DNA of 64,000 nucleotides, from the NCBI GenBank assembly GCA_030512335.1, contig JAULSU010000004.1, forward strand, positions 3,720,001-3,784,000, given 5' to 3'. The position numbers and the translations under genes are program-made. This document shows positions 23,623 through 34,969 of this stretch, in pieces. How positions within the stretch are numbered: the stretch's first letter is position 1; every line of letters begins with the position of its first letter. Source of the stretch: Immersiella caudata (lineage: Eukaryota > Ascomycota > Sordariomycetes > Sordariales > Lasiosphaeriaceae). Under the pieces are notes generated by a model. The model was not told where the DNA came from. It made no database searches and was given only the letters and a program-made list of their open reading frames with translations.

Positions 23623-24889
23623 GAGCAGCGGGCCATGCACTTCACATGAGCATCCCCCTACGACCTAAACCACACAAATTGCCTCCGACCTCACGCCTCG
23701 CCATGTTAGGAAGCAAACGTCCTAATCTCACACCGGATCCTTCGCAGGACATATTCTCCACTCGCATCATAATACCCCCATCATTGCTCTTTCGCCCTCG
23801 ATCTTTTCGTTGTGGATGACGATGCGGACGCTTTAAACGCTTTTGACGGACACACGGAGGATACCATACACTAAAGGGGGAACGTTGCCTACGGGCGGAA
23901 GACGGCGTTGACGGTTTCGTTCAAAATTGTCTTCATTTCTTCTTAAATCTTTCTTCAGACGGGGATGGTCACATCCCCTTTCATCTTCTTGACTCCGCCG
24001 CTTTGGATGTTGTCTCTCGGGGTAGGAAATGTAGCAAGGGCCGTAATTGTGTGACACGGGATGGATTGGATACCTGTCTGGGGCTGGGTATGATGTAGCA
24101 ACGATGAGTGTTCTGGATGTGGAGAGCACGGGATGGAAATGAGTACGAGAGGTCTCCAATCGATAGGATAGCTGTCAGTCATGACGATGATGTGAATGAG
24201 TTGATGTGGCACGATGCCTTGCTAGCGGAATTGAGCGGTTCTGAATGAAGAGATGTGTCTAAAATTTGGGATGTCTAATGGCTACAAGTATGCGAAGCAT
24301 GTGATTCCACAGGAGCATGCACTGCGACTCTGCCTCCAGCAGATCCTCCCTAGGCGTAACGAAGTAAGGATGCAACAAGTCAAAATGAGATTTCCCAAAA
24401 AGGAAAGGAAGCATTCAGAGTTTCGCTCACATAAGGTATCAACAATTGAGAAACAACCATCAGAACCGGCCTCATTCAGTAAGGAAACTAAACAGCAAAT
24501 GGTATATCCCATGACGCCCCCTAAGAATATCCCAAAGCCCGAGATCGTATCATACAACGCATTACATCGTTCTCGTGCTCCGGCACATAGACTGAGTTCT
24601 CGCATGCTTCTCCAGGGAGCACCACCACCACCACCACGATCTCTGCAGATTGAGCAATTTTCCCATCCGCTTCGTTTCCTCCTTGTGTTCAAGCTGTCCT
24701 GCGAACTCCCGCAAAGTCCTCCTCACCAGCACCAAAGCCCTCATAGGAAGATACCATACTTAGGCTAGTGTAGCGCAGGTGGTATATAACCGACTGATAG
24801 AAAGAGCATGGGCAAAACAGAAGGCAACAACAAGCCAATGAACCAATGGTATTTGGTCTTGACGACGGCACATGTCATGAACTAGAGGT
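23623..24889. other. Convergent intergenic
   Basis: 1.27 kb between the 3' ends of BEM1 and the CENP-B-like gene. A (CCA)n run lies near 24626-24640. Open frames on both strands are short and unconvincing. Confidence 0.45.
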
Positions 24890-26080
24890 TCATACTACTA
24901 CATGCGTCGACATGTGCTCAACGGCCTCCTTGATGGTGCGCAGCATCCGCGTGTTAACGCAGAATGGGCAGCGCACCGGCCGGTCCGTCGCCGACACAGG
25001 AGTCTCGCTCGGAATGGGCGTCAGCGTCAGGTCTACTCCCGTAGCCGTAGGTGTCGGCGCAACCGGCATGAACCTCGCAGCACTAGAAGCTGATGCGCTC
25101 GGGGCGCGCGCAGGTGTTGATAAGGCGCTGACGGCCGCTGCGGCGTGCTGTGCGTAGGCTTGGCCTGCAATAGCGCCTAGCGGAGGGAGGCCGCGCTCAA
25201 CGCGATCGCGCTCTTCTCGGGCGGCGGCGGCTTCAGCCTCGGCGTCAGCCTCTTCTTGTTGTAGCGCTCGCAGAGCGTTCTGGAGGACTACCTCCGGGTC
25301 GTCCTCGGCGCCGTAGATGGAGGTGTCACCGTTTGCTCCGGTGCCTGCGCCTGAAGGCGGTCCTCCGTTCTGATGGGCCTGAGGTGGGAGTTGATGTTGG
25401 GGGGTGATGGGCGGCTGAGGGTTTTCGAGACGACGCACGATCTCGTCCCTAACGCGGGCGCAGATCGACAGGCTAGCCTCTACGCCGACGACGCGCTGGA
25501 CGGCATCGCGAATGGCGGCGGGGGAAACGTCGGCCGAGATGCTCATGAAGCGCGGGACGGCGTCGATGAGGTAGGCAATGTCCTCGGCGGGGTTCGGAGC
25601 AGTGCCATGGCGGCGCTGGCGACGGATGAGCAGGCCGTAGCGCTTCTTGAAGCGGTGGATCCAGCCGGGAGAGAACTCGGGGGGTTGCTCGTCCTTGTAG
25701 CGCGGCAGGGCACTGAAGATGCTCTTGGCCTTGTCGGCGAGCTCCTCGTTGGAGGGGTGGCGGCCCAGGTTCTGCATTTGCTGGTGCCATAGCAGCACAA
25801 GCTTCTCGACGTCGGGCCAATTGCCAAAGCGGAGGCGTGAGCCCGAGAGCTGGGGGTCGCCATCAAGGCGGGCGTACTTGGGTGACAGCGAGTGCGAGAC
25901 GGTCGACTGCGAGATAGTCTGGTGGTATTGGGCTTGAAACCACTCGATGCATGCCTTGTGGCTCGGGCGCACCGTCTGCGAATTGGCCCAGCGCCGCAGC
26001 GCACGTCGCTGGTCGAGGGTGAGCGAGTGCCGCTCCTTTGTCGGCGGCGTCGCGGCGTCGTCGGGCGCAAGGTCGGCCAT
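24890..26080 (-). CDS. CENP-B-like HTH protein with C-terminal zinc finger
   Basis: Single exon, 396 residues from ATG 26080 (MADLAPDDAA). The frame is open further upstream, but the first 60 codons there look like leader. Residues about 18-66 form a CENP-B N-terminal/pogo-type helix-turn-helix (LTLDQRRALRRWAN...TISQSTVSHSLS). Residues about 84-150 form the second, CENPB/Tc5-type HTH (WPDVEKLVLLWHQQM...FSPGWIHRFKKRYGL). No DDE transposase catalytic domain follows. Instead there is an alanine-rich coiled stretch and a single CPFC...HMSTH finger-like motif at the C-terminus. This is the layout of a domesticated pogo-family DNA-binding protein. S. pombe relatives (Cbh1, Abp1) act in centromere and retroelement silencing. 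That role is inference. Confidence 0.85.
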   Translation of the reverse strand: MADLAPDDAATPPTKERHSLTLDQRRALRRWANSQTVRPSHKACIEWFQAQYHQTISQSTVSHSLSPKYARLDGDPQLSGSRLRFGNWPDVEKLVLLWHQQMQNLGRHPSNEELADKAKSIFSALPRYKDEQPPEFSPGWIHRFKKRYGLLIRRQRRHGTAPNPAEDIAYLIDAVPRFMSISADVSPAAIRDAVQRVVGVEASLSICARVRDEIVRRLENPQPPITPQHQLPPQAHQNGGPPSGAGTGANGDTSIYGAEDDPEVVLQNALRALQQEEADAEAEAAAAREERDRVERGLPPLGAIAGQAYAQHAAAAVSALSTPARAPSASASSAARFMPVAPTPTATGVDLTLTPIPSETPVSATDRPVRCPFCVNTRMLRTIKEAVEHMSTHVVV

Positions 26081-26871
26081 CGTGCCCAGTGCGTTGAATA
26101 TGGGGTGGGGATCGATATGGCAATTTGCGAGGCTTTGGGCGTAGGCGTGTAGACGTGATCGTTGTAGTGAGGCGAAGGCGTGAGTCGAAATTCGATGGAA
26201 TGCTGACCAGCCACCCCGCCAAGCCCTAGCTGGCCTGTCATGCGGCATCTGATTGGCCACACCGGCACCGCCACCGGTTTGTTGAAACCCCTCACTTCCG
26301 CGCTCACTTCGCAGAATTGCAATCGAGGCAATATAATGTAGCGCAAGCTCAGCTGGTGCGAAAGCATGACATAAACCATAGTGATGATGTACATTGAGTA
26401 GCTATAGGAGAAAGGCAATTTACAACCCTAAGCCCTCAGAGCTAGATCCTCTGGCTTTGTCAACACGCGGGTGTCCGCCCGGTTAGAGGGTTAGGGTCCG
26501 TTATGACAAAGGATTCAGGTCGCTCCGTCACTCGTAGCCATCGAAATCAAACAGAGCAACAGGTCAACGTCTGGGCTTACGGGTAGCCAGTCGGCCGCCT
26601 TGCTCCCCGAGGCAATGAAATAATGGCTACGGTAGCAGTTTCTGATATCCATGAAACAAAGTGTGAGATCAAGGTACAACCCTCTCTCCTCGAGACCACA
26701 GCACAGGCAGCGCGTGTGCATCAGTGCCCCTCATTTCATGCTGTCCAACTCAACTAAACCTGACTTTCTATTCCGCAGCATGTCGACCTCCGTTCCATCG
26801 CCAGGAAAAGGATCCCCAAGTCGGCTCCCCTCCGCCCCTTCCAAATCCCGATGCTGACGTGTCCTCTCCAG
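26081..26871. other. Divergent upstream region, hides a 5' exon
   Basis: Between the CENP-B-like gene and the propeller gene. The first exon(s) of the propeller gene must lie here. A good branch/acceptor pair (CCTGAC then ATTCCGCAG) ends at about 26778. A frame HVDLRSIARKRIPK after it would splice in phase into 26872 through GTCGGC...CTCCAG. The start codon is not settled; ATG 26651 is one candidate. Confidence 0.35.
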
Positions 26872-28006
26872 AACCCTCAGCGACCCTGAATCCAGCACCA
26901 TCTCGATAACGCAATACCGTCCCGCTCTCACCTCCCTCCTCGGCCCGTCCCCGGCCTTCTCACTCCTCCTCTCCTCCTACGAAACTTCCAAAAACCCCTT
27001 CTTCCGCTCCATCTGCGCCTACCTTCCCGGCCACGACGAACTCATCATCACCTCCAACCTCCTGCAACCCACCTCGACCTCCGCAAAGCCCATCATCTTG
27101 ATCACCCGCGCCCGCCTCATCCGCTCCGACGACCTCTCCACCATCCACTCCATCGAATGGCAAAAGCTCCGTCCTCCCCCCTCGATGCCCATGCCCGCCT
27201 CTGGCGCGCCCTACCTCGACGGCGTGCTCTACTGCTCGCAAGGAAACGCATCCCCGGGCACAGGAGGGCTGTATTACATGCCCCGCGGGCATCCCCCCGT
27301 ACCTGTAGTGACGAGCTACTTTGGCAAGGGCTTCAACTCGGTTCACTCCGTTGCCGTGTCGCAAAGTGATGGAGCCCTTTGGTTTACGGATCCGTGCTTT
27401 GGGGCGGATAGGGGGTTTCGTCCTAGGCCGGAGATGCCTTGTCATGTGTATCGGCATGTACCGCAGACGGGGGACTTGAGGGTCATGGCGGATGGGCTGG
27501 GGAGACCGACGGGGGTTGCACTGAGTCCGGATGGGGGGACGGTGTATGTTGGGGATGCGGGAGTGGAAGGGGAGGAGGGAGGAGAGGTTGTGAGGGCTGC
27601 GACGGTGTATGCATTTGACGCGGCGGAGAGGGCGGGAGGATTGTTTTTGGCGAATAAGAGGGTGTTTGCGTATGTGCTGGCTGGGGTTCCGATGGGGATT
27701 ACTTGTGATGGGTTGGGGAATGTGTATGTTGGGAGTGGTGATGGGGTGGAGGTTTTCAGCGCTGGTGGTGAGATTTTGGGGGTGATCGAGGTCCCTGGTG
27801 AGTTCTTTTCGTCTACTCTGGGGTCTGGATCGTGTGGTCTGCTAGCGCTGATGCTGATGAAATGAACAGGAGGTGTCTCTAGTCTGGCGTTTGGGAAGGG
27901 TGGCGAGTTGTTCTTGTGCTCGGAGCAGAGGCTGTGGCGGGCGCAGCTAGATCAGCCTCAAGTTGGGAATCTTCAGTACAGCGCCATGTCAACTGAGGAT
28001 ATTTGA
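26872..28006 (+). CDS. SMP-30/lactonohydrolase-like beta-propeller, 5' end uncertain
   Basis: Supported exons are 26872-27797 and 27870-28006. The intron has donor GTGAGT, a GCTGATGA-type branch and acceptor AACAG. About 354 residues are visible after the missing first exon. The sequence carries fungal gluconolactonase/lactonohydrolase hallmarks: GGLYYMPRG, ALWFTDPCFGADRGFRP, a Q/P-rich CHVYRH strand, DGLGRPTGVALSPDG, GTVYVGDAG and GVPMGITCDGLGNVYVG. These mark successive blades of a six-bladed propeller, with the metal-binding Asp/Asn of the family in the SPDG and CDGLGN turns. Such enzymes hydrolyse aldono- or other lactones. The substrate here is unknown. There is no signal peptide in the visible part. 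Confidence 0.8.
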
Positions 28007-28451
28007 GTGTTTAGGGACGTATATAATGCGAGAACGGAAGGTTCTCAAGGTGATGCAACTCGCCCTCGTGTACAACGATCGTGGTTTGATGGTATCCACT
28101 TCAAAGATTCATGATGATGCTGAACGTCTGGTGTTTGGACACCGCAAATTCCCACCCCATTTAGCCTCCTTTACCTGGAACCTAACGATCAAGTGGTGGC
28201 GTCCGAGTCTCCCTTGCCTAAGTTTCTTGCATCCATGCTCATACAAGACTGATACGCAGCGACCTTCGGCTCTGACCGGCGATGCCTGACCTTTCTTTCA
28301 TCTTAACTATACAGCCATCCAAAGGATCATTGCCTTGAATTAATCACTCTTATATAATTTCAATTCAAAGCATAATCCAAACGTCCCATGGGCTTCCAGG
28401 ATGTGGGTCAACAACATCAAGGGCTGATTCAGAGCACCCAAGACCTCCTGG
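28007..28451. other. Intergenic
   Basis: 3' flank of the propeller gene and the promoter of the next accessory gene. No gene is visible. Confidence 0.45.
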
Positions 28452-29599
28452 ATGCAATCACACACATTGTTTTTTCACCTTCTATTCTCCATCTTGACTG
28501 CTCAGGCTGCCCTCGGGATTCCATTACCCACGCTGGTAAGCCCTCCTAGTCAATTGATTGGTCGGTTGGTTTCCCCTCAGTTGTGCGAGCATCTGAAGGT
28601 TTTCTTGAAGTCTACTGTCCTTTGTCCCTCGCCGACTCATGTCCGCCTTTGGTTAAAGTTTAGTGAGCCTTGGCATACCCCTCCACGTAGGTGGGTACCT
28701 TCGGGAGGGACAGTTTTGATATGTTTTCTGCGCTTGTTTATTTGACTGAACTTACTCTGCAATCTCGCTGACTGGTGCACTATACGCAGCCTCTGCAGCT
28801 TGGCAACCCCGGCCCCGCCCCTCTGACCTTCGGTGCTGCTCCGAAGTCCTCCACCATGACCTATTATCTCAAGTATACTCACTGTCGGCTTCTCCCGCCC
28901 CCCTCCTTCGCTGGCCTCTCGCGTTGGCAACGCTGTCAGGGCTATCACCACGACCTGTCCAGAGCCTAACAACAATACCACCCATCTTGTCAAGGCGCTC
29001 GCCGACTTTGACAAGACCAATGTCGACGCGACGACACTTACCCTTCGATCAATGGTGCTCAGTGATGCAGGCGACAAGGTTGGATCGACCGCTGCCATAG
29101 CAGCTGCAGTTGTGCAGCTCCAGGACTACACGGGAGACGCTCATGATGGTGTGGAGGAAGGTTAGGACAAGGTGAAAGAGGTTCAGGCCCGGTTGTCCAC
29201 TGCCGAATTCAACACAAACCTCGCGTTGGAGGACAAAGCTTCCCTCCGTATATACATGGACACTATACGTCTCGCTCTTGAGAAGAGCATGTTCCATGTC
29301 GAAGAGAGGTGTGCCCCGTTGGAATACGAGAATGCCATGTTCAAGAAGCATTTCCTCGACCTGATCCCAGAGCAAAAGAGACAAGAGGTGTTTTCCATTC
29401 TGTTTGCACTTTCATTTTTCACATTCTAACATTATTCCCTCTCCAGATGCTTCGTGATATCGACCAGCGCGAGCAGGATAGTGAGACTTATCGTGTCGAA
29501 AAGGAGACAGAGTTTGCAGCTCGTTTTGCTCGCTTGGTGGCTGCGAAGAAGACAGAGGAGGAGGTGGAGTCTGTAGTTGGTGACAAGATGGAGGGTTGA
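28452..29599 (+). pseudogene. Secreted coiled-coil accessory gene with in-frame TAG
   Basis: Exons fit as 28452-28535, 28790-28872, 28940-29387 and 29447-29599, all in one phase. Introns start GTAAGC, GTATAC and GTGTTT and end CGCAG, TGTCAG and CTCCAG. The last has a clear CTAAC branch. Exon 1 encodes a signal-peptide-like start (LFFHLLFSILTAQAALG). Exon 3 is helical and alanine/aspartate-rich, interrupted by one TAG at 29163-29165. After it the frame stays open for 74 codons, crosses a good intron and ends in TGA, with a strong E/K-rich coiled coil. Translation stopping at TAG gives about 130 residues; read through it would be 255 codons plus stop. It is either a recently disabled gene or a protein ending at TAG. 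No family is recognised. Confidence 0.5.
28536..28789 (+). repeat. Intron copy A of a shared intron sequence
   Basis: This 254-bp intron shares an alignable sequence with the intron at 34317-34585. Common blocks, in the same order, are CAATTGAT near the donor, GTCCCTCGCCGA, GGTTAAAGTT, GGCATACCCC, a GGTGGGTACC/GGCGGGTACC block with GGGAGGG, and GCTGACTG at the branch. The flanking exons are unrelated. Confidence 0.75.
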
Positions 29600-30218
29600 T
29601 TGCCTGATACCCTTGGCCGAGTTCCCGTTGGTAGTTTTTTACTTGGCGTTCAGGTAGATGCGGCTAGATACCCGACCTCACAATCCAGGTCACAATTGAG
29701 CTTGATTTTGTTTTTCCTCGTATGATGTTCTTATGCCTGTCCTCTTATCTGTGGTCCCGCCTATAGTGCTTGCATCGTCAGTAGTAAACTGATAATAATG
29801 GCAATCAGATATCATATCTCCAGCTTCCTCCTTCGTCTTACAGGCTTAGATGGTGATGATGTTCTGCTTCAAGGCCCTGGTGTTGAATAACAAAGGCAAC
29901 AGCATTTAGAAGAGAGGAATGAAGGCTCGAAGCGATCAAATGATTAAATTAAATAATACCATGCTCTGACTTGTTTGTGTGGCCCATCCGTGATTTCAAA
30001 TGCTAGCCGCCGTGTTGATGCAGGTGCCCAGTCCGATGTTGCTATGCTGATGCCGGCCCCTTGATACAAATTCCCCAATGTATATGCTCTAAACCCAATG
30101 CAATGCTATCCAAAATGCTGCCTGAAAATGCTGTCAAATGATGCCGAACTCCTGTATGCCATGCCTGTCTGTGCCGTGCGTGAAACTCCTCGATGGGACG
30201 ATGGATGGTGAGAACCTC
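29600..30218. other. Convergent intergenic
   Basis: AT-rich 3' flank between the accessory gene (+) and the cupin gene (-). No coding feature is seen. Confidence 0.45.
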
Positions 30219-31025
30219 TTAGTTGGAGAGGAAGAAGTCGTCGCGCTTGTTGTTGCGCTTGATGCCACACTTCTTGAGGCAGCTGTCGATGCCTTGGGCG
30301 ACATTCTCGGGGATGTGCTGGCGGAAACTCTCGATGTCCTTGCCATTCAGAGTTGTGACACCGCCGAGAGTGGCACCAACCACCGCAGGGTTGAGGTTCA
30401 GGAAGGCCTGAGCGACCTGCTCAACACCGGGATCGACGTTGTTGAAGCCGGCAACGAAGACGGCGTCCTCGCAGTCGGGATTGAACTCTTGGTGAATGGC
30501 CCCCTGGGGGAAGACGGTCATCTGGTAGAGCGAGAGGGTGTTGGCAATAGGCGCAAGACCGTTCTCGATGACGAAGTTGGTGACCAATCTTCCCTTGACG
30601 ACAATGTTGAACTCGGTGGCACGGTTGTGGACATGGGCAGTGTTCATGCCGCAAGGGCCGAGGAAGCCGAGTGTCATGGCCCCACCGTTTCCGATGAGCG
30701 CGGGGAAAGTGCGAGCATTAGCAGCGACGGTGAAGCCGCCGAGACCGTCCGATTCAGAGCCCGGGATGCTCCTGTTATTGAAGTCGAAGACGTAGTCACC
30801 GGGCTGGTTAAGGAGTCTGACACGTTCTTGCTGGGTCGGTGCCAGGAGCAGGCTGGAGATCAGCTCTTGGTTGGCGGCACGGGTGTTGACAGGGACAACA
30901 GGAGGAAGAAAGTCATCAAGGAGAGGGGCAGGGGGAGCAGCTGGGGCGTGTTCGCTTCGGGGCGTCGAAGGGGCTGCGACAGCGGCGGCAGCGAGGAAGA
31001 GAGTCGAAGCAATGGTGGAAAGCAT
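30219..31025 (-). CDS. Secreted spherulin/germin-like cupin
   Basis: Single exon, 268 residues from ATG 31025. Residues 1-18 form a signal peptide (hydrophobic LFLAAAAVAA with a cut near A17-A18). The cupin core spans about 75-240. Motif 1 carries the metal ligands H131, H133 and E138 (TAHVHNRATE). Motif 2 carries H178 (FPQGAIHQEFNPDCEDA). This is the fungal spherulin-1/germin-like group, extracellular or wall-associated beta-barrel proteins that bind a metal ion. Enzyme activity is not predictable. The C-terminus has two Cys in a CLKKC pair and a basic tail. A long open frame on the opposite strand is a compositional shadow. Confidence 0.9.
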   Translation of the reverse strand: MLSTIASTLFLAAAAVAAPSTPRSEHAPAAPPAPLLDDFLPPVVPVNTRAANQELISSLLLAPTQQERVRLLNQPGDYVFDFNNRSIPGSESDGLGGFTVAANARTFPALIGNGGAMTLGFLGPCGMNTAHVHNRATEFNIVVKGRLVTNFVIENGLAPIANTLSLYQMTVFPQGAIHQEFNPDCEDAVFVAGFNNVDPGVEQVAQAFLNLNPAVVGATLGGVTTLNGKDIESFRQHIPENVAQGIDSCLKKCGIKRNNKRDDFFLSN

Positions 31026-34015
31026 GTTGACGAAGTAGAGTTGGAAATGTGAGAAAATGGCGTTGTGGGAGTTTTTGTTGTTTTTCTTTGGAGACAGGAA
31101 AAGGAAACCTGACAAAGGAAAAGACAAAAAGGAAATCGAACCAAAGGAAATGGAAATTGTTGTTTTGATGATGATGAAAGAAGGGAACGATAAGTTGGGG
31201 CGGATGTTCGATCATCTTTATAACTAAGCTCTCGTCGCTCCCAGCTCCAGGGATACGCAGAAGGCGGTGTCACCATCACAAGCAGGGGAGAACCTCGGTG
31301 TTGCGCAGTTGGCTAGGGTGAGTTGTTGGCGTGCATCACCCAACAGCAACCAGGAATGACAGCGCCACAAAACTCTAAATTCCAATTTATCTCCTTTCGC
31401 TGCGTCCCAGAGTCCTAGCCCCGCGAGCGTGGAAGCGAAGGAACAGCCGAGTGCAGTGTCAGCATCCTTCGCATCATCCGCCCAATCATAACCTCAGATA
31501 GGCAGCCACAGTCGGCCGTTGCGTCCGAATAGGGCTGCGGGAATCACTGCCCCGCGGTGACTTGCCGCCAAGAAAAGATGAGCAGAATCCCAATCCGGGG
31601 TCGGGTTCTGAGTCCGAGGCGTGCCGCAGCCGAACTGATGTGGAATCGAAGCTTGAAGAGGCTCAGCTATCAGATGCAACATCACACTTTTTTTTTTCTT
31701 TTCTTTTCTTTTTTTTTTGAGTTTGATCATCGGGTGGGCAGCTTGTTTTTACGGCAGACTGGAATATCGACGCTAATTTGAGCAGTTGCGGCAGTCTCGC
31801 TGTGCGCAGCCTGTCGAGAATCTAGCACGGTCCCGTTACCGACTCTGCGATTTTAAGCTGTCAAGGACTTCAAACCCCGCCTTCAGGCAGCTGCCCAGCC
31901 CTGCAGAAGGCGAGCAATGTTATGATGTGGCGTAGGCATCCCGCCCGCCTGGATTCGCAATCACCGACCTGCTGATGCCCGATTGCGGCCCCGGAAATCT
32001 GGGAAAGGGGACTTGCTCACAGAACACTGGCCGAAGGGCAACCCGCCACCCAATGAGATTCCTGCCCTAATTTTAGAACATACCCAATGGAACGCCAACT
32101 TACACCGACGCCCCCACGAGCCACTCTAGCACAACAACAACAACGACAACGCCACGTGAACGCCAGCCTTCTCATGGTGCCGATCTTCCCGAAGCCGTGT
32201 TGTCCACAAGAGCGTGGACCCCGGCCTAGTGACCAGCCAACCAGCGGACGGAGTGCTTGAATCCGATGAATGCTGACCAACACCACTCCGACGTCGACGT
32301 CCTCCCGTGCCTCCCATCATCCTCGCATGTCGAAAACGCAAGTCGAACCTCCCAGGCTTCCGCCAATCTCTCAAAAGATCCTTGCATTTATTCTTAGCAG
32401 TTGTGTCTCGCTGGATCAAAAGTATCCGCAACTCTGGCCTCAGATGTCAAGATTTGAAATGCGGCGAACATAAAGTCAAAACCACGCGTCTCCAGAGATG
32501 GCCAGCCTCAGCTCCAGAGCCTGCGGACACATCCGAGTCGATGATGGGCACGCCGAGTGGCAACCTCGTAAGCCCAACCCAACCATGCGACCAACCGAGC
32601 TTCATGAGCTTCCAGGTTCTTTGCCGCCAGCTCGCGTAATCATGGCACAGCAAGAAGGGCCGCGTTCTCGGGTTTCCTTCGGATCTTGATTCGGAAAGAA
32701 TGAGCCCGTCGGATTGCAAGTTCAACTTGAAGACGCCGCCGGTAGGTAGGCACTTCCTCTTCTTACTGACTACCACCTCACTAACCGGTCTACTTCCAAT
32801 CCCATCCGAATTCAGGACCATAATAGGCTTGGCACCTTGCTGTTGGAATGTCAAGAATGTGGCGGCCGTGCAGCCACGACTTCACGTGCCACCAAATAAA
32901 AGAACACGAGACCACAATAATTGATGATGGTTCCCCGTCACTGGCAAACAAAACACTCGATCCACAAGGCCTGGTAAGACCAGCCATACCGCAGTGATAT
33001 CTGAGGCAGAGATGACTCTGCCGGCTGAATCGAAAATTCGATCATTACGGTAAATCGTTGGAGATAAGAAGGCTGTCGTCGCACGAAATAGGGCGGTGGT
33101 CTGACTCCATGTCAAACCTCCTCCTTCTCCTGATTCTCACTGGCAGTATGTCTTGTCCTCAGCTTATATCACACCTGCATGGCTCCTGAGACGGGCATCG
33201 AGATGCCCATCCCCTTTGAGGATCCCACCAATGTTGCCGTGAAGGCCATGGTAAACGAGTGCTACACCGACGCTCCTCTTTACTAAACCCCAAGCCGTGT
33301 TATCCTGCTGAAACTAAATGACGTCACGCTTCCTGGCTTTATGAGCCATCCGTCAGACAACCCGGCGGTATGCGATGCCGCAAGTCTTGGTGTCCTATCA
33401 CTAGCTTCTCTACCTGCCTATTCGCAGGCATGGAAGGCAAATATTCGTCTCAGTCTTGCGGCGGAAGGCAAGCATCCTTGAGAAGTTGAATTGATTGAAG
33501 TATGGAGTGATTGTGAGAATAACATAGATGTCACTAGTATCTCGCGGCGCAGCGTATCTAGGTATTCTATAAGGTGTCTCGTCCTTTGCAAAGGGAAAAC
33601 AAAACCGGCCGCTATTGAGGCACGGAGTCAAGAGCTGCTGCGTGATGACGCCGCGGTCTCTCGGTTATTCTCTGCAAGTGGTTGAACCTTCATGTTCGGG
33701 AAAGCCACAATGCCCCAACTATAACCATAAACTTCATTCTGAGGCCTGAGTTCTGCTGCCAAGTATGACTTCTTGACGTGAGAATGTTCGGTGTAGCACG
33801 TTGAGACCATCGCAATCCGCCGCTGAAACCGAGAAAGGCTGGTGAAGACCTCCCACCTCTGCTCAACTCCCAGGTCTGGCCTACCAAGCCAGTGTCAGCT
33901 GATTAGACTCATTCCAATCAAATTCACCTTTGAATTACCATTGTTTTCATCCCATCTCAAGGTGCAAAAAAATGAAAATCGCACCCGTGCACAGACCAGG
34001 CGGTTTACATATATA
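31026..34015. other. Gene-poor 3-kb stretch
   Basis: Upstream of the cupin gene is a leader rich in GGAAA/AAAGG words. Near 31689-31718 is a T/C-only tract. A 35-codon ATG frame at 33179-33286 (MAPETGIEMPIPFEDP...) has coding-like composition and may be the remains of an exon, but I cannot connect it. No other gene is supported. Confidence 0.4.
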
Positions 34016-34714
34016 ATGAGGGCTCCTCTGCCCGAGACTTCCTTTTCCCAGCTTCTTCTCCATCTTCCACTCGTTTTTCACGCAAATTCCAAGTTTCACC
34101 TCCCTCCCCCAGACGACTGTGGCTCCAGAGTTCGCCGACCCGCTCCAAACCTGGTAAGTTCTCGCATCACTGTCATTCCCTCAGCATGGTTTCAGATTCC
34201 CGCACAACGCTTTCTTGGGGCGTAATTCAACCTGCGCTTGGGACAACTCTTGCCTCATCAATTGCTGTCTTGACTTTAGTTCGCCGAATGCCACCGGGAC
34301 ATCATCGCCTGTCGAGGTAATTCTGCCGGGTCAATTGATGGTGAGCACTAGTCGGCTCCCCCCCAAGGTTGTTCTTCATTGGCATATTGGGGTTGCTCCA
34401 AGAAAGTTCCGGTCCTTGTCCCTCGCCGATTCCTGTCCGCTACCCATGGTTAAAGTTAGCGAGACCGGGCATACCCCATACCTACACGGAGGCGGGTACC
34501 CATCCTTTGGGAGGGCCGAATGACGATATGGCTCCTACGCGTGATTTGACTTGACTTACCCAGCCCCCGCTGACTGATGCAACAGGAACAGGCTCCTACT
34601 AGAATTGAAACGGAACAGGCATCCGAAGACTTCAAAAAAACCCTATTGGAGGTTCTACGGCGTTCAGGACAAGGAGATACCCGGTCTAGATCAGTTAGGT
34701 ACATAGATAATTGA
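34016..34714 (+). CDS. Small accessory protein, four exons, tentative
   Basis: Exons fit as 34016-34153, 34196-34221, 34280-34316 and 34586-34714, 109 residues. Donors are GTAAGT, GTAATT and GTAATT; acceptors are TTTCAG, CTTTAG and CAACAG. All phases agree, but two exons are very short (26 and 37 bp), so the model is provisional. Exon 1 opens with a hydrophobic stretch (QLLLHLPLVFHA). The last exon is charged and helical (EDFKKTLLEVLRRSG). The large third intron is the second copy of the shared intron sequence. No family is recognised. Confidence 0.35.
34317..34585 (+). repeat. Intron copy B of a shared intron sequence
   Basis: This 269-bp intron contains the same ordered blocks as 28536-28789 (CAATTGAT, GTCCCTCGCCGA, GGTTAAAGTT, GGCATACCCC, GGGTACC, GGGAGGG, GCTGACTG). 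The host gene and flanking exons differ. Confidence 0.75.
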
Positions 34715-34969
34715 GCTTGCTTCTGGGGTTCTTCACAATTGCTTTGTTGATTTCGTGTTCTGTGCATTTCCATTGCGTTGCAGCCCTCTTCTGTGATTCC
34801 AAAACCCGTGCCTGTGACTTCTGGTATGCTAATTTTTCATCTCTGATGTTGCTCTACGCTTCCAGTCCCACCCCCACCTGCCTCTCAAGTTCACCTCTCG
34901 AGCCGCAACCAACGACGACAACGCACATCCCAAAAAGAAACCCCACGCCTTCATCAAAATATCGCCGCC

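Noticed and set aside
30138..31052. 304-codon plus-strand frame opposite the cupin gene
   Set aside because: It mirrors the cupin codons (V, E, G, D-rich shadow). The cupin has a signal peptide and metal motifs, so the opposite frame is a shadow.
33179..33286. 35-codon ATG frame with coding-like composition
   Set aside because: It is too short and could not be linked to other exons or a family.
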